NCBI GenBank assembly: GCA_033060915.1
Contig: CM065383.1
Span: 16,375,001 to 16,439,000, forward strand
Reading direction: 5' to 3'
Origin: Euryodendron excelsum
Taxonomy: Eukaryota > Streptophyta > Magnoliopsida > Ericales > Pentaphylacaceae
DNA length: 64,000 bases
Shown: piece after piece, positions 50,187-61,262 of the stretch
Layout: every line of letters begins with the position of its first letter
Position numbering within the stretch: the stretch's first letter is position 1
Translations under genes and position numbers: made by a program
The notes under the pieces: model-generated
Told to the model about the DNA's origin: nothing
The model's input: the letters and a program-made list of their open reading frames with translations, nothing else
The model's database searches: none

Positions 50187-51799
50187 AATAGCCATTCCAG
50201 CTGAAAGCCCAGCGAGACCGCAAGCTAGACCGGACGAAAGGTGGGCATAACCATCAAAGAGGTAATACGACTTGGCCTTAGGGTTAATTCCAGTACTGAT
50301 GATCACTGCAATAATCAAACCATAAATACCCAACACACCGGCCATAACAACAGGCACAATCGACTTCATCACGAGCTCTGGTCTCATTACACCCATAGAT
50401 GCCACACCCACACCACTCTTAGCCGTTCCGTAGGCAGCTCCCATGCCTAAAAAAAACATCAAGTCAAATGCTGACTTCTAAGGGCTCACTTAGTAATGTG
50501 TCTGTTTCTTCTTTTTTTTTTTTTTTGTTTTCATAGTTGCAAAAAGTTGTCTGGTTTTGTGTTTTAGAATTTTTTATTCCCAAAAAATGTTATCAAATTT
50601 GGGACCAAAAGTGAAGGCCAAAAAATAGTATTTTCACTTGTTTCAGAATACATAAGGCCTCCCAACCTTCAACTCTTTTGGCAGCAAAACATCAACAAAC
50701 TTAAGGAAATACAACTTCAAAGATCCATTAACTTCCTCCACCCGCTGCAACTCTTGCTGGAGCAGAGTTATACTTCTCTCTCTGTTTGTATTTTATATTT
50801 TATATATTTGTATATATGGATATCATATGTACATATATACACATACACGCACACACACATATAAATGAATGTGTACATATGCATATATATATCTACACAT
50901 ATATCTGATGTAAATTTTGAAAAAGATGAGTTTATTCCATATGCTGTTTTGCAGATTTTGCAAACTCATTTGCATCATAACTCTAGATCCCTCTAGAAAA
51001 CTTAATCTGCTGCAAATAACCCACCATTGACACTCAGCTATGTTTTTACCAACTTACCTTTGGGATTGTGCAGCTGAGAAAATTATTTGTGATCGAATTA
51101 TTGTAATTTATATTGATGTGGTTACGTATTGGAAAAACAACTTGACTATTGCAATTTGTTTGGGATTGTATGAAGTCAGGAAAGAAATGTTTGATTGGAT
51201 TGTCTGTGTGTGTCTGTGTGCCAGCATGTACATTTCTTACTTCATTTATAATTCAATACCCCATATTATTTTAGGATTTTAGCGTATATCTTCAAAGCAT
51301 GAATTAGCTATGAAACTTTTGCATGTGTGTTCTATACATACGTGCTCTCCTGTATGGAGTACTGTTTTTTTCAATATATACACATATATGTTCTTATATC
51401 ACAGAAATTTCATTCGTGAAAACATGAACTGAGCTCATGTTTAGCAAAAATCATTTCATGTTTCTGTTTGTCTTAGTTACAACATCTTTGTTTTTGTGTC
51501 CCTCAATATAATGAAATCAAACGGAAATCGATCATGTTTCCTGCATTTTGTTCCAAGAAGGGGGGAAAAAAAACTGAAAACTAGCAACATTACAAAACAC
51601 CACACAAGATTTCAAAATTTTCGATTCCTTTTCCTTTTCTGCACTTTCTCGGGAACCAAACGCAGGGTACACAGAACGGAAGAGGGAGACAATTAGAGGT
51701 AGGGTTACGGTTTTGCTTACAGGAGAAAACGAGGGCAGCAGCGGCGCCGAGGAAGCCGAAGAACGGAGCAGTTTCATCGCCGCTGAAAGTAGACGCCAT
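47210..51799 (-). CDS. VHA-c: V-type H+-ATPase 16-kDa proteolipid, subunit c
   Basis: Three coding exons on the minus strand: 51721-51799, 50161-50446 and 47210-47342. Junctions are GT-AG (TCCT|GTAAGC; TTTTTTTAG|GCATGG; GTTAG|GTACTC; TGCTGCAG|AGCC). They give 165 residues, the usual length for plants. The protein opens [20 protein letters not shown] and has four hydrophobic helices. It keeps the second-hairpin helix around [10 protein letters not shown], whose Glu is the proton-carrying residue, and ends [10 protein letters not shown]. It forms the membrane rotor ring of the V-ATPase that acidifies the vacuole and endomembranes. Intron 1 is 1,274 bp and intron 2 is 2,818 bp; intron 2 contains a transposon of about 1.1 kb. 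No coding damage is seen, so the gene should be functional. It is convergent with the receptor kinase. Confidence 0.97.
48192..49325. mobile_element. About 1.1-kb TIR transposon in V-ATPase c intron 2
   Basis: Ends: CAATGTTTTAAAAACGGGAC on the left and, read inward from the right, CAATGTTTTGAAACCTGGAC. Flanks ATCTAAAG and ATCTAGAAG look like an 8- or 9-bp target duplication with a small indel, so hAT or Mutator-like. Subterminal blocks of GACCGGTTCAATTGG and GGTTGAACC type recur inverted near the right end. A MITE copy lies nested inside (48350-48655). There is no transposase frame. Confidence 0.65.
48350..48655 (+). mobile_element. Second copy of the kinesin-intron MITE family, left end truncated
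   Basis: The body follows 16251-16576 closely: AAATACCTATGTCGGACGCT, GACATGTATTTAGCAAGTAT, AGGACTTCCATTTTATGC, GGACACGTACACTCGTATCC, and the right end GAGTCCAGGTAACATAG. The left terminal CTATGTTACCTG segment present at 16224 is missing here. Orientation is the same. It lies inside the larger TIR transposon. Confidence 0.75.
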
Positions 51800-52020
51800 T
51801 TTCCCCCCTCTCTCTCTCTTCAAATGATCGATTGCAAACAATTCAACGATTGACAGTCCGATACGTGTGTTAATCGCGGAGAGTGAGTAATCGAGAGAGA
51901 TTTGGAGCTCTCTTTATCTGTGGATCACACGTTTAACATCGACGTGACTGCAAAGGAACTTTCGCGCTAGCCCGCAACGGACAGCATGTACTGAAAATAG
52001 CACACGTGTTACGTGGTCCT
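51800..52020 (-). promoter_or_regulatory. V-ATPase c proximal promoter and leader
   Basis: A CT/GA-rich leader directly precedes the start codon on the minus strand. About 205 bp upstream, CACACGTGTTACGTGG (52001-52016) holds two ACGT cores 8 bp apart, one a palindromic CACGTG. Such G-box/ABRE pairs bind bZIP and bHLH factors in plants; a role here is inference. A TTTCGCGC sequence lies nearby (51960-51967). Confidence 0.4.
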
Positions 52021-52956
52021 CTTTGGGCTACAGAGTTTTAAAATTTATTTTGTTTTTTACGTAAACTAATGCAACTGATTTTTTGTGGAACCCCAAAAAA
52101 AAAGGGCGCTGATTTTTTTTTCAGCACAAAGAAGTTATTGTTGCAAAATATGAAGAAAATTATCTTCCAGACATAAGAAATAACAAAAATACCACTAAGG
52201 GTAGCCTAGAGGCTTGTCCACTACTAGGTAAGCCTTAACTGAGTTTACTCTTCAGTTTGGTAGTTGCAACATTTCATGACTAATGACAAGCTCTCATCGA
52301 GAGCAGAAATTAATTAAGGTGCGTGTAAACTGGTTCAGCAATAAAAAAACAAAAAGAGAAATATTTTTTCAATCATTAGTAACAAACTAATGATGAGAAG
52401 TCCTGATGTAGCGGAAAGATTACTCCATTTCAACTTAGATATTATAGGCATATAGCCAATCTCTCGATACATGAGTAATGCTTCTTATGTACTAATTGGG
52501 GGTGCCCGTGCAAGGCATGGGCTAGTTGCGTCTAAGGAAGATCATATCACAAAAATCTTTCTAAAAATGCTGATTAAAAATTATTTTTTCATTTTTTCAA
52601 CAGCATGAGGTTAATACCTATAGTTCTAACAAAAAAGTTTTGAATAGAACAAATGAGATTATTGCAAAAGCACTGGAAAAAACTACAAAGTTATCAAATA
52701 CAATATGGAATCAATTTGTAATGTAGAAGCACTGGAAAGAGTTACAAAGTCATCAAAACACAATATGGAGCCAAATGTTTTAACTCTCTGGCTAAAATTT
52801 CGAAGCACAATTTCAAGCAATTTCATCTAAAAGAAAGCATCCCAAAATATGTTTTCACAAAGCTGGCTTCGCAGAGTCAATTGTTGACAAAACACAGGCG
52901 AGGAGATTGCAGCCATATTTATTTTGAAGCAAAGATCATCCAGTTGGCTTTGAGCT
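52021..52956. other. Intergenic DNA, no supported gene
   Basis: Nothing recognisable beyond short A/T runs and a diverged local repeat near 52665-52770 (AGCACTGGAAA and ACAAAGT.ATCAAA..CAATATGGA, twice). It may include the 3' UTR of the tentative gene at 52957-54675. Confidence 0.5.
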
Positions 52957-54675
52957 TCAAACTAGCGGCATCAGCTTAGACCTACAATACTTCAAATAAG
53001 GCCCAGTCAATTCGCTCTTGAGGTATTCATTTTTTACATAACTTGCAAGCAGAAGGGAAAGACACAGCAAATAGAGATTGGAATAATTAAACCTAATTGA
53101 TCTGTCCCATGTGAAATCACTGAATTTAAGAATGCAACTGTTCTGTCTCTGGTGTCCCTTTACTTCTAATAAGTCAAGTTTTTGAATTCTCTCTGAAGCT
53201 GGGTTTTCTACCATCTTCCTAAATATAAAGAAACATAGTTTCACTAAGAAAACACAGTGCAAAAACTGATATCTAAATCGAAAGATTTTAGTGTTATTAC
53301 AATGTTTGTTATACTATTTAAATTTGGAAAGTTATAATCTAGGAAAATAGGTATTGGGCTTTATGAAAACTTGTATTTGAAGTCTATGAACACTGGATAC
53401 GTACTCAATTTGTACAGATTTTGATTCAGCCTAACTAATTTTAATGGTCTCTTAAATAGCTGGAAAGCAATTGGAAAAGAATCACAAGATTCTGTTTAAC
53501 ATGGTATAATGACAAAATCACATTGGAGAGAAAAGATAATAGAAATTTGAACATATCAAATGATATTTTATGAAGATTAAACAGAACCTATCAAAGCATA
53601 TTTCATGAAAATTAAACAAATATTCACTAATACATAATTTCATTTTTCCCAACGTATTGAGGAAACGATGTCCATTTAAGAATTGATTACCAATTCCAAC
53701 ACACTTATGAGAAAATGATGTGAAATACAGTGAACTATTTCAACATATAAAGCCAAAATCATATACTCAAGCTAATATGTTAAAGAAATAAAGAAACATA
53801 ACATCTAACTTAACTCTCAAATACTTCTAAGATCTAACAAAATTAGAGTTCGACGTAGCATTTATATTAAATGTCAAAAAGCCCTCCAATGAATCTAATC
53901 AATGTCTACTTATTTCATTCTGATTAGTTGATTTTTTTGTTAAACGGTATAAAGGCAGAAGGATAATAAATAGTAGATTACAAGTCAAAAGTTTGTTGAA
54001 CCTAAGTAAGTCTATAGAAGCGGATATAAGTTCGTTTGTCATATACCAGATGATGTGATTAAGCAGATGTCATGTAACTTTAGAGAAAAGGTAGTTTTGG
54101 ACTTTAAAAGTCAGTTTTGAATTTCTTCCTTTATCATATCCAAAACATGGTTCGAATTACAAAATTTATGCTCCAAACAAAGCAGTGCTCTAGGTACAAC
54201 CAAATTATACAAAGAAAGAAGGGACCAAAAAAGAAAAGAAAAAGCAGCAAATATAATTATATATAAAGAAATACATACAATTTAGACTACAAGAAAGATC
54301 ACCTAAACATAAGAGATAAATGAAAATTACCCCATTGTTAGATTAGCACTGATAGCAACCATATGCTTTGCAACTGCCTGAAGCCTGCACAATAATAAGC
54401 CCAATAGTATACATACGAGAAGAGATTATAATCATATCCCATATCCATTGTGATTAATAGTTTGAAATCTTTTCAAGATTTCCAAAATCTCTTAATTACT
54501 AATACATACATTAATTTTAGAATTTTTCTTCACAATCCAGAATATTGATTTCCAATTATTTGCATATCACCATTCTCCTTCAATGTACTAACTCTAGATA
54601 TTTAAATTTCTCCTACCGCTTATGCAGTGGCCTTTTTAAATATGACAATATAGAACCACAAAACATGCTAGCCAT
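52957..54675 (-). CDS. Tentative three-exon small gene, unknown function
   Basis: I do not recognise this product. Proposed minus-strand exons are 54617-54675, 54331-54384 and 52957-53218. Donors CG|GTAGGA and GGG|GTAATT and acceptors TATTGTGCAG and TATATTTAG are reasonable, and the frame stays open across both joins to give 124 residues. The first exon starts MASMFCGSILSYLKRPLHKR, the second adds LQAVAKHMVAISANLTMG, and the third begins KMVENPASERIQKLDLLEVK, with a hydrophobic stretch (YLLCLSLLLASYV) and KSELTGPYLKYC near the end. GGCAG just before the ATG may be another acceptor, so earlier exons could exist. The C-terminal half may include intron read-through. Alternatively this is a non-coding transcript or chance. 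Confidence 0.3.
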
Positions 54676-55542
54676 CTCTGCCAGCCAAAATTCAGATCTA
54701 ACAACTTAAGATGTCTTATTATAAATCATGCATGGATAGCGAATCAATGTGAGCATATAATTATTGACGTACTGATATTGTAAATGATTCAACCAACAAT
54801 TTGGTAAATAGTGTAGCAATTTAATGGAGTAAGATTTATGAGATATGAATTAGAACCGAATTAAACAAACATGTACACAAAAAGCCCATATTTTTAATAA
54901 ATTTTCGTAATTTCACAAAACAACTTCTTCCAAAGAAAATAAAGCTTCTAAGAGAAAGACTGCAAAATCTAAGACAATATAGTAATCAATATACTATTAA
55001 CTGGCCAAAAAAAAAAAAAGTAAGAAATAAACCAAAACTAAACACCAAATCAAAACCAAAAAGAAGACTACCAGAATATAGAATTAATTGAATAAAAGCC
55101 AAAAGAAAAAATTAAGAATGAAAATAATATCAAAACACAAATCACACAAACCTATACATAAAAAAAAGACCTTCCATCTGTCAAGCAACTTCTTGTAAAG
55201 AATTCTCAGAAAGAAGCTCCCAAAAAAGCACAGAGAAGAAGTAATTAGTGTGGGACTAAAGAATATTGAGAAGAACAATTAACCTCAAGAAAAATAATTA
55301 ACAAAAAACACGTCTAAATCCCCAACAAAACATAACTACTTAATCACAAGAACGCAAAAACTAAAGAATCAAGAGGAAGCAACAAATTTTTGTTTGTTTG
55401 TTTTTTTTTTTTTTTGGCTAGGTAAGAAAATTTTATTAGCAAAAAAAGAAATTTTACAATAAGGCTCATGACACATCACCGAAGGGCACACAGATCTCTC
55501 AAAACAGAGACAAAACAACGTATCCAAAAATATGATCTCTTA
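54676..55542. other. AT-rich DNA, no supported gene
   Basis: A/T-rich with T and A runs, for example at 55391-55416. It could be intron or flank of the tentative minus-strand gene. No domain is seen. Confidence 0.5.
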
Positions 55543-57122
55543 GAGCATATTCAACGCCCTCTGTAAACGCAACCCTTTAGCTATTTTACCGAGTGAAAGC
55601 TCTTTTTTTTTTCTCCAAAGGACTATCTACTCCACTCTCTATTTTACATTTCGTCAGGTTGCCTCACCAACTGTAGAGAGCGAGATATGCTCGCTTTGTT
55701 TCTTTTCCCTCCTCCACTGTGTCGTCTTCCAACCGTTGCGAAAAATCTGGAACTAGGTTTGGTGATCTTCTTCAACTGATCTTCATCAGGTATTGCTCTT
55801 GCTCTCTCTTCTTCACTGTAAAACCCCTCACCCACCCACCCACCCAAAACCCCCTCCTTCACTATTCCTTCCCTCCCCGGCTTGACACCAACCAACCCCT
55901 CCAATCTTGCATCCCCTTTTCTGCAACAAATTTGACCCTTGCCTCTCACATCCCTCCTTCCCCCTTTACTTTTGCTACCCTGTACCAAACCCTTTCCCCA
56001 ACCTCTTCCAAGCCCTAGACGTCCCCTGCTCTTAAATTTATTTGAATTTTATTTTGTTGAAAAGTTGTGGCTAGTTGTATTTTTTTAATTTCATTATTGT
56101 AGTTTCTCTATCCTTGTAGATATCATTTCGAAAATTGAACAACTATATATACATATATATATATATATATATCACTGCAGGACCTGTTATTCAATGGCAT
56201 CAAATGGTACATTCAATCTCTTATACCCTCAAACCCTTTGAGCTGATACATAATACATTGATGGGACAATGTTAGCTGCTTTCCATCATTCCTATTAAAT
56301 GAAAGTAGGACTCTTGCCAAACTATTGATGAGCAAACCTGCAAGATAACACCTTGCTTTATTCGATTTGGGGCAAATTATGTTGATATCAATCCCTTCAA
56401 GTTTGAGCTATTCATTGCTACCCTTTCCTATCAAGTCTGCAAAGCCTTACGATTAAACAACATTACCACCCCATTAGTATAAGAATAGCGGGCTTGACAT
56501 TTGCAGATTCTTATTCAAGTTCCTGAACACAGAAGTTAGTCTCCTCCCAAATTCTGGATTCAGCTGCACAAATTTATGATATTCATTATCCTTTTCAGTA
56601 TTTGTGTCATTGTGTTATTGTTTTTCTAGTTTTGGCACACATGTCGATCGTTAGATAAAAATTGTTTTTTTTTCTTATATTTGTTTTGTAGGGTGGCATA
56701 CTTACTTTTGGATAGCTTTCATTCCTTTCATTGTGAGTTCTCCCAATATAATCTGTGTACCAATCATGCATGTTTTTTTCATGATGAAATGATTTCAGTG
56801 CATATTTGTTGTGCCTCTAGCTGGGCTTTTTATCAATTGCTGATTTGATAATTTCGTAACTTCATTTTGGTGAAATATACTCTCTTTGAAATTTGATGAT
56901 GACATGGCATGACATGTCATGGTGCCATGTCATCACTATAAGGATGATATGACATGCCACATAATATTTGTTTTCAAAAATAAAAAAAGTTAGTTTGAAT
57001 AGCTAGCTAAAGTAAAGAGTATGGTTTGGAGCGATTTTTTAAAAGTGACTCCTCAAAATAAAGATTGCATTAGTTTAATATATTTTGGCTCTCCAAAATT
57101 GTTAGCAGCCTTGGAGATGCTC
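55543..57122. mobile_element. 1.58-kb PIF/Harbinger-like element
   Basis: The left end is GAGCATATTCAACGCC and the right end, read inward, GAGCATCTCCAAGGCTG. TTA occurs immediately outside both ends (55540-55542 and 57123-57125), the 3-bp TTA duplication typical of PIF/Harbinger and Tourist elements. CTATTTTA(C/G)-type subterminal sequence follows on the left. The interior includes a C-rich low-complexity stretch (55815-56030) and a strong hairpin (56898-56934). No transposase frame is evident. Confidence 0.65.
56898..56934. other. Perfect 12-bp inverted repeat (hairpin)
   Basis: GATGACATGGCA and TGCCATGTCATC are perfect reverse complements separated by 13 nt, which contain the palindrome TGACATGTCA. 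It lies within the PIF-like element. Confidence 0.85.
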
Positions 57123-57779
57123 TTACATTATAGGAGGCTAGGCAAATACCAAACATAAAGAAAATGGAGTATGACATCATGAATGATATCACACCCCACT
57201 AACAATTTGTACTTGGGTATAGCTTTCGCATGGCTAACGAAATGGGTAGGAAAGTGACCGCCTAACAACGACGAGCTATACATACATAATAATTGGAAAA
57301 ACAACACATCAAAATACTACAACAATATATTGGATTCGAACAAGAAAAGAAAACAAATTTGAATAAGAAAAAGAAATACAGAAGTGATACTGACAAAAAA
57401 ACACATCTAAAACCCCCATAAAAAAATACTACAATGGCGGCAAGTAATAAAGAAACCAGAGTCCTGAAAAGTTGGGAATTCAGTTTGTTTTACCTATCTA
57501 GCTCTCTTTACGTTGATTGTAATGGCGAGCAACTCTGAATCTGAAATCAAAATATTTCTAACAGACAAAATATCCATTCAAAAAATACATAAATATACAT
57601 ACATATACACACATAAAAACAGAGGTCATAGACAAAATAAATTTGAAAGCATAATAGAAGATATAGAAGCACTCTCTATTTTAAAGCATTAAAACATCCA
57701 CGAAAAAGCCAAACAAAAATGATGAATCTAAAAATCTCAAGCAAAAGTCACTGAGATCATAGCCAAACAAAAAGAGGGC

Positions 57780-57817
<38 letters not shown>

Positions 57818-57863
57818 TGAGAGTGAGAGAGAGGGAAAGAAAGAACCGAAAAAATAGAGAACT
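57123..57863. other. Short intergenic interval with (TA)n(GA)n microsatellite
   Basis: A TA run followed by a GA/GTGA run covers 57779-57835. On the minus strand, TTTTGATTTCAG (ending 57541) and TAGATAG|GTAAAAC (57494/57493) bound a 47-nt exon-like segment with stops in all frames, so it would be untranslated if real. GAACT at 57859-57863 is the target duplication of the next element. Confidence 0.5.
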
Positions 57864-58030
57864 TGTAAGCACCCCATTTTTGCCCGCTTGGCACTTTCTG
57901 GCTCGACCGGGTCCAGTTTTCAAACACTTTAGCACATGCAAGCTCAAGACGAGCCATTCGATCTCCAATCCAACTAATTGGTCGCTTCTCGGGCCCACAA
58001 GGACCCGTTGGAGCCATAAGCACCATTATT

Positions 58031-58372
58031 CCAGGTAGCTTTTCAGACCAAGCGGTCCTGGAAACCAACACCATCCAAGTAGCTTCCAGGGATCGGGGGA
58101 TCTCGGGGACCAACACCTCATCAAATTCCAGACGATTCACTTCTGGCGCACGCTAGCCCACCAATGTGAAATGTCTGTTATTTGGTAGTTCTCCGAGACC
58201 GGGTGTTCTCAGAGACCGACACCACCCTTTCAGGTAGCATTTTGGGACCAGACGTTCTTAGGAACCAACACCACCCCTACAGGTAGCTCTCTAAGACCAT
58301 GAGTTCTTAAAGACCAACATCGCACAGGTAGTTTCCCAAGACCGAGTGGTCTCGAGAGCCAACACCTAGGTC
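58031..58372. repeat. Tandem array, unit about 46-60 bp, in the giant LTR
   Basis: Units carry CAGGTAGC(T/A)TT, then (G/A)GACC, then a GGTC.T or GTTCT.. core, and end in AACACC or AACATC. Starts are near 58031, 58076, 58184, 58228, 58278 and 58324. An unrelated insert breaks the series near 58120-58180. Confidence 0.8.
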
Positions 58373-58858
58373 AACATCGGCGCCTGCTAGCCCCACTCGA
58401 TGAACAATAACCAAACCTGCCCCTGGGGCCTCCAAGCATGTTTTGAAAAAGTTCAAAATCTCTCAAAACGGTAAATTTGCTCTCCCAAGGTGTTACTAAA
58501 CTGTTAGGCATACTCCACACACCTTCTGGTTCGATTTCGGTCACATTTAGGTTAACTCCAGTCAAAATGACCGTTTTGCCCCTGAACATCCCAATACTAC
58601 ACAAACCCCACTAAACGGTGAAAGACTCTCCCAAAATCATCCCTGAACGACCCGGTACGTTTGACATAACACACCAACCCATTCGTGACCGTTTTCGACC
58701 AAACCCGATCAAGATGACCATTTTGCCTCTTACGGCCTGAACACGTCCCAAAATAACACCAGTCCAAAGATTTTGAATAAAGGGTCTCGCCGCACACCCC
58801 CGTTTAACCTGAAGAGGACCTTACGACGTTAAGCACTCACAACTCGATAAAAGTTTCT

Positions 58859-59300
58859 TGGAGCATCTCGCAGATGCTCTGCTTAAATTGTCTCTTCTCC
58901 ACGATTCCCTAGTTATAACGCATCGTCAAATGACTTGAGAAAAGCGTAAATCGGGGAATTCCTGAAATTTCATCCACAGATCTTTCCATCGGTACAGCTC
59001 GATCGGATAGATCACCTCCCGAAGCCTTTCATTGTATGGCTCAAACACTACTACTTTCGACAACCCCTGGAGTATCTCGCAAACACTCCACTAAGGTTGA
59101 CTTTTTCCCCAATTCCCTTATCAAAATGCTTCGTCAAACGACTTAAAAAATGCGTAAATCTAGAAATTTCTGAAAGCATTTTCAGAGTACTTTCCATAGA
59201 TACGATCCGATTGAAAAGATTGCTTCCTGAAGGCCTCGATCACACAACACGAAAACAACCACTTTTGAACACCCTCGGAGCGTATCACAGACGCTCCCCA
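58859..59300. repeat. Tandem duplication, period about 210 bp, in the giant LTR
   Basis: GGAGCATCTCGCAGATGCTC (58860), GGAGTATCTCGCAAACACTC (59071) and GGAGCGTATCACAGACGCTC (59278) mark successive unit starts. Between them, GACTT..AAAA.GCGTAAATC and TTTCCAT.G.TAC.. blocks recur. Each marker is itself close to an inverted repeat. Confidence 0.85.
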
Positions 59301-59679
59301 AAATTGCTCTTTTATGCACGCTTCCGGAGATGATATCCCGCACTTCCAAACACAATTCAAACTTTCCAAAAACATGAAAGTCCATGATAAACGCCAAGAG
59401 AACACCGTGGGTGCAACCGATTCCCCCGAAACCTTTTCGATTAGCTCAATTATCGAGACCAAGTTTAGACGAACCTTCCCGGTGATGGAGCATATGCTAC
59501 ATGCACCCAAATTTTGATCAGATCGACCAAATTTTGATCAACAATCGAGATTTGACCAGTACACAGGGTACCACGTGTCATTCTGGCAATGGAACAGTAC
59601 CTGCGCATGTCCTACATGCGCCAGGTCAAATTTTGGCTAAGTACATATAGCACATGCGCCAAGCTTGTTCCAGATTGCC

Positions 59680-59688
59680 TATAAATAC
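59680..59688 (+). promoter_or_regulatory. Probable TATA box of the giant LTR
   Basis: TATAAATA in the context GCCTATAAATACC is a near-ideal plant TATA box. It lies 1.8 kb into the LTR, so the U3 part would be about 1.8 kb and the R-U5 part about 2.9 kb. Confidence 0.6.
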
Positions 59689-60942
59689 CAAACCACCCCT
59701 TTGCATATTCCATCTCCGAAATTGATGCGAAGCTTTGCTGAAACTGTTCCAAAATCTCGAATCCTTAGATATATTCCACCCTTCCAACACTTAGGCTAAA
59801 TTCTACCTCTCTCAAGCCTATACACTTCACCTACAAGACCTTATACACCATTACACACTCCATTCTAGCCCCTCAAGCCTTTTTAGAGTCTTTTAAGCTC
59901 CAATCAAGACATCTATTGAAGACTACAAGTGTATGGAAGGCAAAAGGTGGTATCCCTTCTACATTTGTGTCTTCCCCCATTCTTCTATTCTCCTTCCTAG
60001 CCTACTTAGGCTATTCTCTATTTTAATCCCCATCTACAACCCCCCATTCTTGCATGCTTAAGCTAAGAGGGCTCTTAGATCATGCTTGGAGGAAAGCAAG
60101 TGAGAGCCACCGTGTAAGGAGACCTCTCACTAGCCTACTTTGAGATGGTATGGCCTAGGAGCCCCTTGTTTATGTGGTGTAGCCTAAAAGCCTTGTATGT
60201 GATCATGACCCCTTGCATATTACTATTTTGATCATGTCTTGTATGCTTGACTTCATTTTATGCTTGTTGTTATGTTCTACAATGCTTACATTGCTCTTAT
60301 TTTCATGTCATTTCCAAACTCTATATTTCTATCGAAAATGGTTCCAAGAGTTGTCCCCTTGAAGCTTAGGATAAGACTTTAGAAATCATGCCTTAGAGAA
60401 TTCCCTACTAACCCCCTAACTCTCATTTTGGTATCATTGCATTTTAACTTGCATAAGGGTTACTTTCTAATTCTCTAATTTCCAAGATTTCCATTCTTTT
60501 AAGTGTAGTGGTTGGAATGGCTTCATGGAACCCTCTCTTGAGTGGTTTTCCTTTTATTTGGCCATAGGAACCCTCTCTTGATGGAATAACCTCCCACAAA
60601 AATGGTTTTCAAAACTCTTTTCAAAAATGTTTATCAAAAACTCATTCTCTCCATCTTTGCATTTAAAATGGTGTCTTAAAAGATTGTCATTACCATATTG
60701 ATTTTTTTGGCCCCTTATACTTTTGTTAAGATTATGATTATAATGGCCATGAAGAAACCTTCCTTGGAATGGTTTTCAAACACTAACCATGTAAACCATA
60801 CTCTTGGCCAGAGTCAAAATTTTCATGGAAATGATCTTAAAAAGGGTTGTCCACCAAAGTCCATTGCATAACTTGTTTTGTTTTTCAAAGCTCTTTCCAA
60901 AAGTGCATTAAACCAACTTTTAAAACCATTTTTCAATCCATC

Positions 60943-61262
60943 CCTAGGATAACTTGACCCTAGTTGACCAACCCTAAATTAACTTGACCCTAGTTACCTA
61001 ACCTACCCTAGGTTAGCTTGACCTTAGTTACCGAACCTTAGGTTAACTTGACTCTAGTTGACCAACCCTAGGTTAGCTTGACCCTAGTTATCCAACCTTA
61101 GGTTCACTTGACCCTAGTTCACTCACCTTAGGTTAACTTAACCCTAGTTAGTTAACCCTAGGTCATCTTACCCTTAGGTTAACCCTACCCTAGTTAGTCA
61201 ACCAAAGTTTGTTAACCTTAAGTCACCCCTAACCCTAGGCTAACCCAACCTAGGTTAGTATA
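60943..61262. repeat. Tandem array with CCTAGGTTAACTTGACCCTAG-like unit, about 28-33 bp
   Basis: About ten diverged units combine TAACTTGACCCTAGTT, (A/G)ACCAACC or ACCTAACC, and CTTAGG or CCTAGG. ACCCTAG recurs and superficially resembles the plant telomere unit CCCTAAA, but the period and sequence differ. Confidence 0.85.

Noticed and set aside
55644..55988. Minus-strand 114-codon Gly/Arg/Lys-rich frame
   Set aside because: It is antisense to C-rich low-complexity DNA within the PIF-like element, with no splice or domain support.
60943..61262. Interstitial telomere repeat
   Set aside because: The unit is 28-33 bp with CCTAGG/TTGACC words, not the 7-bp CCCTAAA unit.
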